Shown one piece after another: positions 56,061 through 64,000 of a stretch of DNA of 64,000 nucleotides (positions are counted from its first letter, which is position 1; every line of letters starts with the position of its first letter). Source of the DNA: Limnanthes douglasii subsp. nivea. Lineage: Eukaryota > Streptophyta > Magnoliopsida > Brassicales > Limnanthaceae. The position numbers and the translations under genes were made by a program. The notes under the pieces were generated by a model that saw nothing but the letters and a program-made list of their open reading frames with translations, had not been told where the DNA came from and did no database searches. The stretch spans positions 188,230,958-188,294,957 of the forward strand of contig JAUPFV010000005.1 of the NCBI GenBank assembly GCA_036936605.1, read 5' to 3'.

Positions 56061-57880
56061 CCATGAATGATACACATACTCTGTTTACTCGGATCATAAT
56101 CCAAGTATTGATTTTATCCTCCGCAAATATTATATTATTTCTTAGACTCTCAACTCTTCTGCCATTTCTTGTCTCGATCATTTATTTTTCAAATGAATAG
56201 CCTGTCTCGATCATTTATTTTTCAAATGAATAGCCTTGGGCATTATCAACTTCCATTAATTCGTCAATGATTTTCTTTTTGAAAACTCTGAAAGTTTTCC
56301 TTCATCAATCATATTTTGGACTTAATGTGATATTGTCCGCTTTGGGCCCACTGGTCCGGGCGCCTTTGCTTTTGGTCCATTATATACTGACATTCCTTCC
56401 CATATATAACCGATGTGGGATATAGGAATTTGGTCGCACCTAACAATTATCATCTCGAACAAAGTATTACTATAGACTTCTCTCAATTGACTTCTACCTG
56501 CATACTCTAGTCACGTTTATGTGTATCTATCTGCTTACTATCATATGACACTATCACGCTCCTTGATCAAGCCACCGGCTTTGATGAGCTATTAGTCACA
56601 TCATCTATAGAGTAGATCATTGACCTTGAGTATGACTCATAACTTCTAATATCATATTCGACATCTAATAATTTCACCCACATCACCCACCACGTGAGGT
56701 GTTGCATATTCTGCTTTTGTATACAAATAAGAATAATCTAATCTCTACAGTATTGTGATATTTTCCAATTTGGGCCCACTAGCCCGCACAACTTTTCTTT
56801 TGGTTCATATTCAAAAGGCCTCACAATAATGGAGATATATTCTTAACTTATATACTGATATTTCTTTTCATTTATAAATGATGTGGGATATGAGACTTTG
56901 ATCACACCTAACAATTGTTTCAAACTTTCATTTGGACTTGTAATGGGTGATGTAGTCACCATATCCTTTCAATAATTTGGATGCTACGAATTAATTCCCA
57001 AACATATTCCATAACATCTTGAAGCTTGTTGTACAACATGATGAGAGTTTGTTGAATTATGTCAAAGTATTTCCTATAACCGTGAGGACGAACTTCATGC
57101 ACTCCATACTATCATATGCTCATAGATACCTTAACATATCTCTTTAAAATTAATTTAAATGATGATCTGAATCCCCTTTTCTATTGGATTTATACATCTT
57201 GTGATTGTTGAAATTTGATGGTTATTTTTTGTACAAGATGTTCAGCGTACATTAAGATTCATCGTGAAAATCACCATCATCAATGTTAGTAAAATTATTT
57301 GGCATATAATCGTATCCCCAAAAGGGATATCCATCCACAAATTTTCTGATTTTTTGTTATTATTTTGAAAAGTTGGTGGAAATCCATTAAGGTAATGTCT
57401 CAAGATTTTCGAATATGTAATGGACTAGTTGTTGTTCACTCTTGCTGAATCTTATGAACACCATGTGATACACTGCAAAGGTGCTGTAGTTGTGTGATTT
57501 TATTATGAATTAAGTTTCATTAGAGGCACTTGGTATTATTTAGTTTAGATAATTAAGCGGTTGAGATGTCAGAGCTTGGAAATTTGGTGGAATTCCTTGT
57601 TGGGCCATTGGGGCCGACTGAAAGTTCGGTTGAGCTCTTTGCTTATCCATAAGAATTTCTAGTGAATATGATTAAATCCAGCTTGCGGTGAAAACTTCTG
57701 CTGCACTTTCTATCAAATACACACAAAATCCATCGGGCCCATTTTTATTTTAGAATTTTGATCTTTTACCGCATGATGATCTCGCATCGATTAGTGATCA
57801 ATATCAATGATGCTTCTCGTTATTTTTCTTAATTTCTTTTTATTTTTTGAATGAAAAAGTAATAGGTCCAGTCGTATCCC
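56061..57880 (-). pseudogene. gag: Gag relic of G, interrupted by a TRIM-like element
   Basis: QNMIDEGKL (about 56,300) is the usual gag C-terminal phrase, and the text on the other side of the TRIM (56,914-57,000) lines up with the residues expected just before it. The region 57,000-57,880 contains the rest in broken frames with no clean domain. Weak support beyond the C-terminal box. Confidence 0.5.
56326..56913. mobile_element. TRIM-like miniature LTR element
   Basis: Two direct repeats, 56,326-56,445 and 56,754-56,913, both start TGTGATATT and end CACCTAACA. They share TTTGGGCCCACT and GATGTGGGATAT and flank 308 bp of non-coding sequence. The left copy lacks about 40 bp present in the right one. 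LTRs with the words 'CCCACATC' and 'GCGGACAATATCACA' are widespread in plant TRIM-type elements as I remember them. It sits inside the gag of relic G. No clear target-site duplication; orientation left open. Confidence 0.68.
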
Positions 57881-57896
57881 ACAAACGACACCAATT
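57878..57896 (-). promoter_or_regulatory. Primer-binding site region of relic G
   Basis: On the minus strand AATTGGTGTCGTTTGTGGGA follows the LTR end ..CTCACCA. It resembles the TTGGCGCC/TTGGCGACC boxes of A and C. Confidence 0.55.
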
Positions 57897-58225
57897 TGGT
57901 GAGTAGAATTTAACTTCAATAGATTAAGATAAGATCTGAGAATCAAAATAAAAAACAAAATATAACACAAAGTCTAAAACGTAATAATAATAGTAATAGT
58001 AATAATAATAATTAAAGTTTTATTTATAGATGTAGAAAACTTATCTCATATAATCAAAAGAGATTATAGCTAGTCTACGATAACCTAGATATTAACGACT
58101 TCCTTCTTCTTATAAAAGAGGGCCTTAACGAGTTTTCCTTTTTTTTCTAGGATGTAAATAAACCCAGATAAAAGCCTGACTTTCCCATATGGTATAAACT
58201 CCACTCTCAAACTAACCTTACAACA
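57897..58225 (-). repeat. 5' LTR of relic G
   Basis: It begins on the minus strand with TGTTGTAAGG at 58,225 and ends ..CTCACCA at 57,897, a TG..CA structure of 329 bp next to the primer-binding box. A TATA-like CTTTTATAAG lies at 58,108-58,117. A trinucleotide-like ATA/GTA microsatellite lies at 57,980-58,012. The upper edge coincides with the start of LINE-H text. Confidence 0.55.
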
Positions 58226-59500
58226 TCTCGGGCCTTAAAGAGGGCTCTCTTCCAGTGAAATACCTGGTGTCCCCTTGATCAGTAGTCGCATTTCTCATGC
58301 TGACTGTCATCCTCTTTTGATAAATATCTCTCCTATGCAGGTTGCTTCCAACTCATCAAATCTGTTATTTTCGCCGGAAAAATTTATTAGTCCTCCATCT
58401 TCATCCTTCATTCCAGATTTCTTAAAGAACTTTCTCAAATTATCCGTCGCTACCTTTAGACCGGTCATGAGATGAAACTCTATGGTGCGAAGGTGGCATG
58501 GGCTAATGTTACAGTTCCCTTGTCTGAGGGCAGCATTCAGATCATTGACTTACAAATTTGGAATCAGCGGTCGTCCTTAAGCTCATCTAGTCAATCATTA
58601 GCAACTCTTTTGAATCTATTTGGAGTGATTAATAATTTTTGGAATACACCTGTTGGATCCTCTCCATCCTGGGCTTGGAGGAAAATTTTATCTCTTAGCT
58701 ATCGGTAATAGTAAGACAACATCATTCTGGTTCCACCCATGACTTCTCTCTATCTCTTAGGCGTCCAATTACAGTCTCTCTATCATCCGTGATTCAAGGT
58801 TAGGCAATAACATCACTGTATCTGAATTTATTTATGAGAGGCGTTGGACTTGGCCTATCAACATGAGACCACCACTGCTGGAAATAAAAGCAATCTCATA
58901 GAAATCTGTAATGTCACCCTCTCTCTCCTCCCTTCAAACGTCTTACTTAATGATATCCCTTATGGACGGCTAAAGTCGGAATTCCCTTCTTCACAATCAA
59001 AGACACTTACAACGCCATTCGTACGCCTATCATTTGTGTCGAATGCGCAGGGCTAGTCTAGCACAAATATAATATCCTTCACCATTTTTCATTCTCTGGC
59101 TTGCCATCCAAGACAAACTCACTACCCGCGACAAACTCTTATAATAGGAGATTGGTACACTCCCAACTTGTGTCCTTTATAACTCACATCATTTGGGAAC
59201 AAGCTCGGGATAAGCTTGGTAACTCCAATTGGAACTTTTGGCTCCTTGAAGCCTCCATTGGCCCCCTTCGAGTCTTCGTCATCTTTGGCGGACTTGCTTT
59301 AGTGCCACAATTTAGTATATTCGGGGGAAAGAAACAACAAAATATTTGGCTCCCCACTGAGCTTTGCCTCTGCTGTCTGGTTTCGTTTTTTCGTTGATTT
59401 CCGTTTCTGCTTTCAAAGAAATAAGATTGGATAGCCCATTCATCTCCACCATCCTCTAACTTATTCTTTTTTTTTTGCTTTTTCATGTTTCTCACATGTT
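58226..59500 (+). mobile_element. LINE-H: 3' half of a LINE (RT thumb, zf-RVT, 3' end)
   Basis: The text starts with the RT thumb phrase GSLPVKYLGVPLISSR (about 58,243). It continues in alternating frames with CFQLIKSVIFAGK, YGAKVAWANVTVPLSEG, IQIIDLQIWNQ and SPSWAWRKILSLS (about 58,664), then zf-RVT text FFILWLAIQDKLTTRDKLL (about 59,087) and a final RNNKIFG-like phrase. No endonuclease or RT palm is present. It belongs to a different, DUF4283-less-looking LINE group from LINE-1, judging by the thumb motif. 5' truncation is usual for LINE insertions; here the edge also coincides with the LTR of relic G. The 3' end is approximate. Confidence 0.7.
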
Positions 59501-60082
59501 GCTGACCCTCCGTGCTAAACTATACACTTCTCAATTTATGTCTCGTTGATTCGTCTTGGTGCTCTTGTTTGTTTTTTATGTCCTTTATTTATTTCCGGTT
59601 AGATGTTCTTTTTCTCTTATACTCTAAAATCACCCCTCAAAATACATCCTAGATATTTTTATAAATGCTTATTTTGTTAATGCATTTAATTTTTTAAAAA
59701 ACAACCTAACCTAGAAATTATCACATTTTATCTTTTATACTCATAAATTAATTTGGGACCTATAAAATTATTCGCCTGAATAAACTGTAATTTTCTGATA
59801 GACCGGATCTCATCGACTAGAAAATTTCCATCCTACAAATATCAAATTTAAATTTGGATTTGGATTTGGATTCGGATTCAAATTAAATTAAAGAAAATGA
59901 AATTATACTAAATTACCATAAAGAAGGTTTTATAGTACTTCCGAGCAGGAATCGAATGATACATAGTTTCCTGGCCCGCATGCACTCTCATTTCATTTTG
60001 TTTTTTATTTTCTTACAGAACTTTTTTGTTGTCTCTTTTACAAACACACACTCTCTCTACATTTCAAATATCTTCTCCCTCC
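59501..60082. other. Region upstream of the host gene
   Basis: AT-rich, no repeat family recognised. It probably holds the promoter of the gene at 60,201. Confidence 0.5.
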
Positions 60083-60090
60083 TATATAAA
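60083..60090 (+). promoter_or_regulatory. TATA box of the gene at 60,201
   Basis: TATATAAA lies in CTCCTATATAAACTAAACC, about 118 bases upstream of the ATG. That leaves room for a 5' leader of some 80-90 bases, a normal plant arrangement. Confidence 0.55.
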
Positions 60091-60200
60091 CTAAACCGCG
60101 ATCACCCCTTTCTTCTACCCATAAAATACTCCATCTTCATTTATACTACTTATCTTTTTCCAAAACTCACAAGTTCTCGAGTTTCAAGTCCTGGGTTCAC

Positions 60201-61181
60201 ATGGAAAAAGATCACAGAGCAGAAAAATGGAAAACACAGAATTTAAACTCAGGCCAAGAGATAGAGGTGGTCCCGTCAGTAGCTCATTTTCCGATCCAAA
60301 AAGATATTGAATTTAACTCGATTAGCCAAGAAATTAAGTTATTAGAAAAACACGAAGATTTTGATTTCGGTACATGTGGCGGTGAAATCTGCTTAGCAGA
60401 TGATATCTTCTTCAACGGTCGAATTTTACCTTTTTGTCCGTCGGCCGTATCGGAAACCGGTCCATCCTCGCTGACCCGAAACATTTCAAGATCCGATATA
60501 TTCAGCAGTGAGAACAGCAGAAGCAATAGCACAAACAGCACATCTAGCTCTGTTTTCAATACAAGTAGTAGCAAAAATCCAAATTCAAGAACCCAAAACC
60601 GGTTCACGTTTACCCACCCGAGTCCAAAACCGCAGATCCGAATTCCAACTAAAACCCGGAAAACACTTGTTCAAAAATCTTCGATGTGGGATGTTTTCAA
60701 ACTCGGTTTGGTCCGTACACCAATCGAAATAAACAATACGACTATAAACAGAGTTCCGGTGAGTCGTAATAGCAGTAGCAGTAGTGGAAGCAATTCGAGT
60801 ACTAAGATGATTAAAAATTCGAAGGTGAATCGAAAATTGGATGTTAAACACGGTTTGATTATTGATAAACCAAGAGGGTTATTGTTTAATAGTGGGTGTA
60901 AATGTTCTATTAGTGCAATTGAAACAGTTGGATTGAAAAAAAGAAGTGATGATATTGTCACCCCGAAAAGCAGTAGTGGTAGATATGATATAAATGGAAA
61001 GAAAAAGGAGTGGTATGAGAAAAGTAAAAAAGGAATGCATGAAAATGAAGGAAAGAGAAACGTGATGGATCAAAAGCAAGATGGAAAAGAAGCTTTGTCA
61101 CGCGATCGAACATTTGAATGGTTAAAGGAGCTTTCACATGCAAATTATGTTCATCATCAATGCTCGCATGCTTCTTTTTAA
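60201..61181 (+). CDS. Uncharacterised plant protein, 326 residues, single exon
   Basis: An intact frame from ATG 60,201 to TAA 61,179. The start is the first ATG after a TATA box and leader, and the frame has plant-like codon use. The protein is hydrophilic, with no signal peptide or membrane segment. Two stretches stand out. LADDIFFNGRILPF (residues 65-78) resembles the 'AD-x-hydrophobic-F-x-G-x-ILP' motif of plant membrane-associated kinase regulator-like and related proteins. SMWDVFKLGLVRTP (161-174) is a second conserved-looking block I recall from the same sort of plant proteins. Ser/Asn-rich low-complexity runs lie at 104-128 and 188-202, and the C-terminal third is Lys-rich. Family assignment is tentative and no function is claimed. 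It is the only clear host gene here. Confidence 0.82.
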   Translation: MEKDHRAEKWKTQNLNSGQEIEVVPSVAHFPIQKDIEFNSISQEIKLLEKHEDFDFGTCGGEICLADDIFFNGRILPFCPSAVSETGPSSLTRNISRSDIFSSENSRSNSTNSTSSSVFNTSSSKNPNSRTQNRFTFTHPSPKPQIRIPTKTRKTLVQKSSMWDVFKLGLVRTPIEINNTTINRVPVSRNSSSSSGSNSSTKMIKNSKVNRKLDVKHGLIIDKPRGLLFNSGCKCSISAIETVGLKKRSDDIVTPKSSSGRYDINGKKKEWYEKSKKGMHENEGKRNVMDQKQDGKEALSRDRTFEWLKELSHANYVHHQCSHASF

Positions 61182-61240
61182 TATTCTTTATTATGCTCCG
61201 TTTTTATTTATCTTTCTATATTTATTTGCTTTCAACAGAA

Positions 61241-61278
<38 letters not shown>

Positions 61279-61454
61279 ATATAATATAAATAAAAGTATT
61301 CATCCATCCGTTTCTTTATCTGATTTAAGTTAATATATTTATTAACAATTTCTTTTTGTTAATGTAAAGAAGAGTCCGACAGGAGAAATTAAATTATTAA
61401 ATTTTGTACAATAAATACTTCAAACCATATTTATAAATATATAACCACATTTAA
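61182..61454 (+). other. 3' flank of the gene: polyadenylation signal and AT microsatellite
   Basis: An (AT)n run of about 30 bases lies at 61,243-61,273. AATAAA occurs at about 61,288-61,293, about 110 bases after the stop, and could serve as the polyadenylation signal. The LINE-J poly-T border follows at about 61,455. Confidence 0.5.
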
Positions 61455-61857
61455 TTGTTTTTTTGTCGGAGAATAGGTAAATTCATTGATGGAGCTAATT
61501 TGGCAAATGTTACCATTTGAGAGAATATGGTTGTCTCAAATTTTGATGCCTGTTGCTTCCATCTTCTTTTCTTGGACTTATTGTGTAGTGTTCCAATGCA
61601 AAACCAACAGTCCAATGCTTGAGTATTGAGTTTTCCACTATTGTAGTACATGTATGTACCTACAAAATAATATAGGATATAAGGTCAAGCTTGCTCTTTC
61701 CATTGTTGGATTAGTGACCTTTGTATAAAACTTAATGAGAAATGCTACATCACTATTCATAGTCATTTTGTTAGTCTAAGGTATCATATGTTTAAGCTTT
61801 CCACTAGTATAATATCCTTAAATGGAGCTAGGATTTGGTTTAGAGAAAATTCACAAT

Positions 61858-62260
61858 TTATTTGGTCTTAATGATCCATTTGGAGATCCAATCGGCAACC
61901 AAATTCTGTTCAGGGTGAATATGTTTTAAAATTATTTGAGGTTTCATTAATTTTCTACAAGCAATTATTGGTCCGATGTACCAATGAGCCTTGCCTGAAC
62001 TTAATATTTCATCTGTTTTTATGTCATCTTGATTTAAAATTATTGGAATTGCATAAGATCAGTCCATCTAGGAATGTCCTGGTTTCAGCAATAAGAGAAA
62101 TATTTTTACCATATAAATGTCCTACTCACTTGATTAGTTCACCATAATGATTTCTTAGAATAATGCCAATACTTGATTCTCCATTTATCAAACAAGAACC
62201 ATCACAATTTAGTTTTATTCTATTCTTGGAAGGAGAGTTCCATTTAACTAAGATTGATGA
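61858..62260 (-). pseudogene. RNase H of LINE-J
   Basis: The minus strand reads ILVKWNSPSKNRIKLNCDGS (about 62,250), ESSIGIILRNHYGELIKWVG, AETRTFLDGL (about 62,085) and, after a shift near 62,050, HIHPEQNLVADWISKWIIK to TAA at 61,858. The first Asp (NCDGS) and the Glu (AET) of the active site are visible; the middle Asp region is damaged. LINE-1 has the same domain at 8,860-9,390. Confidence 0.76.
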
Positions 62261-62830
62261 TATAGAAATAGGTAGATGGTTGAAACAGCCAAGTTCTTTG
62301 GCTGCTTTTAGATCTATAGACCATTGTTTATTTTTGATTAATTTTGAACTGTCTAATTTGACTAGTATGTATATGATTTTATCTATTAATATTTTAGAAG
62401 AAATGCTTTGGCTATTATATTTTAAGTTATTTATTGCTCACCATATGGTCTAGCAGATTATGGAAGGAAGGATTGATCTTATATGTGTGGTTTGGTTTGT
62501 TGACATGAACCACCAGTTTATCATATGGTTTAAAGACATGAATTGGACAATAAGAATACCAAATACTCCCGTGAAGTATTACCGTACTTTCCATAATATT
62601 TAGCAAGGGACAAACAAGTGAGTAATTGATTTAGTGTTGTTGCAGTGTTGGCATTTGGATGCCAAAGATTTTTTTTAAATTTTTTGCATTATAAAGTCAA
62701 CTGAAATATAATCTTTAAGAAGTGTCCAAAGAGTAAATGAGCATTTCTTAGGAGTTATCCAAATTTTGTTATATAAAGTTGATTTGAGATGATTGTCTCT
62801 GATTTATTGCCAAGTTTGTTTTGGAGGAGA
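62261..62830 (-). pseudogene. zf-RVT region of LINE-J
   Basis: In shifting frames: HLKSTLYNKIWITPKKCSFT (about 62,790), KCQHCNNTKSITHLFVPC (about 62,650-62,600) and ILPSIICWTIWCAINNLKY (about 62,470). The Cys/His pattern and the II-C-W-x-IW phrase match 8,413-8,780 in LINE-1. Confidence 0.7.
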
Positions 62831-64000
62831 ATGAACCATCAGAAGATACACTAAAAGAAATGTATCTTCAATAGAGTTAGTTATATTTATTTCAGATATT
62901 CTGACTATATCACAGGGAATGACTTATTCTTTGAGTCTGTCTAGGTTTCAAGAACTATTAAACCTAAATTCAAAGATCAAGTCCCCTTTGAACTAAGTGT
63001 TATTTTTATTATATGATAGAGTAATGAATAGATGTGTATTCAAGCCAAACACCGATGATCTTTTCCTATTTTCCAGAATATATATTGCTGAGAAATTTCT
63101 TTAACTTTTATTACTTTTTCCATATTTTAGAATCTTTTGGTTTGATATCAATTTGAACAGGATGTGATAATCGATAATAAATTGAATGCATCAGCTTAGA
63201 CTCTAAAGTTTTGTTTTCTCTGAAGGTCATCCAAAGTTTACATGAGAAGTTTTTTTAATGGAATTTAGTTTTCTAATTTTAGACCATCTTTATCAAATGA
63301 TTTACATAATGATGACCATTTAGACCATCTTCATCAAATGGTTTACCAGATGATAGTTTGATGATTTTATTTGGACCCCCAAAGAAATTTATTCATAAAC
63401 AAATTGATTCTTTTAATTACAATTTTTGGGATATAAAAACTTTGAATATCTTTAACCAAAATTGCTAGAAGGACAGATTGAATCAATATCATTCTACCTC
63501 CAAAAGAAAGATATTTGTTGTCTCATTCCATGATTTTTTATCTTATCTTTGTAACTAGTTCATCTAAGTATCTAATGTTATTAATTTGGTGAATGTTGAT
63601 ACCTAAATACTTAAAAGGAAGGTAGTTGTGTGTAAATCCATGGTTTGTTCAATATTTTTAATTCTGAGTCTGTCATGTTTTTAGATGATATAAAAACAAT
63701 TTTTTGTTCGTTTATTAACTAACCAGAAGTTGCTTGATAACGATCAAGAAAGGTACAAGTTTTATTGACATTGTTTAATGATATTTTAATGAAAATAATC
63801 ACATCATTTACAAAATCAAGGCAAAAGATGTTCACTGAACCTCTTGACGAAAAATACATTGATTTGTGAGAAATGAATAATTTTTAAAGGCCTTTTAAAA
63901 TGTATTATTCACCAATGATAAAGAGGTTGTGTGATATATGGTCACGATTCCTTACATCATTGCTGGATTTGAAGTAGCCATAAGATGAGCCATTGATTAG
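62831..64000 (-). pseudogene. Reverse transcriptase of LINE-J (partial)
   Basis: From the right edge: LINGSSYGYFKSSNDVRNRD, which stands where LINE-1 has the motif B approach; CLDFVNDVIIFIK (about 63,810), in which the FADD box has become FVND; then LPFKYLGINIHQINNIRYLD (about 63,600) and KIMEWDNKYLSFGGRMILIQ (about 63,530). Weak text links it to the zf-RVT region. Catalytic site damaged, several stops. Confidence 0.75.

Larger units (their letters stand above)
52480..58225 (-). mobile_element. Ty3/gypsy relic G (Tat/Athila-like), minus strand
   Basis: From 58,225 downward: LTR, primer-binding box, gag, protease, RT, RNase H domains and integrase, all badly decayed. A TRIM-like element interrupts gag. 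The lower end is approximate because I could not identify the 3' LTR with certainty (a candidate lies within 52,480-52,740). It carries an archaeal-type RNase H. Confidence 0.7.
61455..64000 (-). mobile_element. LINE-J (LINE-1-like), minus strand, right end off window
   Basis: The minus strand from 64,000 downward reads RT palm and thumb, zf-RVT, RNase H and a 3' leader. It ends at a T run on the plus strand (GTTTTTTTG, 61,458), which would be the A tail of the element. The protein text is close to LINE-1 in order and wording. All frames are broken. The endonuclease and ORF1 would lie beyond the window. Confidence 0.8.

Noticed and set aside
59184..59495. 103-codon minus-strand frame
   Set aside because: It lies opposite LINE-H zf-RVT and 3' text and is explained as its shadow.
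60284..61143. Several minus-strand frames within the host gene
   Set aside because: All are antisense shadows of the intact 326-codon gene.
62163..62453. 96-codon plus-strand frame
   Set aside because: It is the complement of the RNase H region of LINE-J, which carries recognisable motifs.

Overview
The window is a piece of plant nuclear genome, almost certainly from an angiosperm and probably a eudicot. It is AT-rich and packed with decayed plant retrotransposons: LINEs with DUF4283/zinc-knuckle ORF1 and an RNase H tail, Ty3/gypsy elements of the Tat/Athila kind with a second 'archaeal-type' RNase H, a Ty1/copia deletion derivative and a TRIM-like element. I recognise one plausible host gene, an intact single-exon gene at 60,201-61,181. 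There is no sign of prokaryotic organisation. The picture fits a gene-poor, heterochromatic retrotransposon nest.

Layout, left to right. 1-3,235: minus-strand Ty3 relic A (RT start, protease, gag, LTR with 27-bp tandem repeats). 3,849-9,616: full-length but dead LINE-1 on the plus strand. 9,617-10,678: remnant D of a minus-strand Tat element (end of its antisense ORF and integrase tail). 10,706-18,830: plus-strand Tat element B (gag, PR, RT, aRNH, INT, then an antisense ORF with an intron, then the 3' LTR). 18,840-20,302: relic K of a plant transposon ORF ending in Trp/Gln-rich repeats. 20,700-21,480: very AT-rich, with a degenerate repeat of about 225 bp. 22,255-25,900: LINE-2, cut by Ty3 element E (25,905-41,237), which is itself cut by Ty3 element C (26,811-36,843, minus strand, the best preserved). 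42,242-45,390: plus-strand gag-protease relic F. 46,436-48,621: Ty1/copia deletion derivative with perfect 5-bp target-site duplications and an odd foldback in its 5' LTR. 48,627-52,480: AT-rich, no recognised genes. About 52,480-58,225: minus-strand Ty3 relic G with a TRIM-like insertion in gag. 58,226-59,500: 3' half of LINE-H. 60,201-61,181: host gene. 61,455-64,000: LINE-J on the minus strand, running off the right edge.

How the parts relate. Tat elements B, C and D share one plan: gag-pol on one strand, and between integrase and the 3' LTR a long ORF on the other strand. That ORF carries a Transposase_28-like region, a coiled coil and an acidic Ser-rich tail. In B and C it is interrupted at the same place and in the same phase by a short GT-AG intron, so it looks like a spliced gene transcribed against gag-pol. 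Most premature stops in the relics can be explained by single C-to-T (or G-to-A) changes, as expected from long-term cytosine methylation.

Limits: all calls were made by eye from translated frames and remembered family motifs. Relic boundaries are approximate (tens of bases) unless a precise landmark is named. No similarity search was run.
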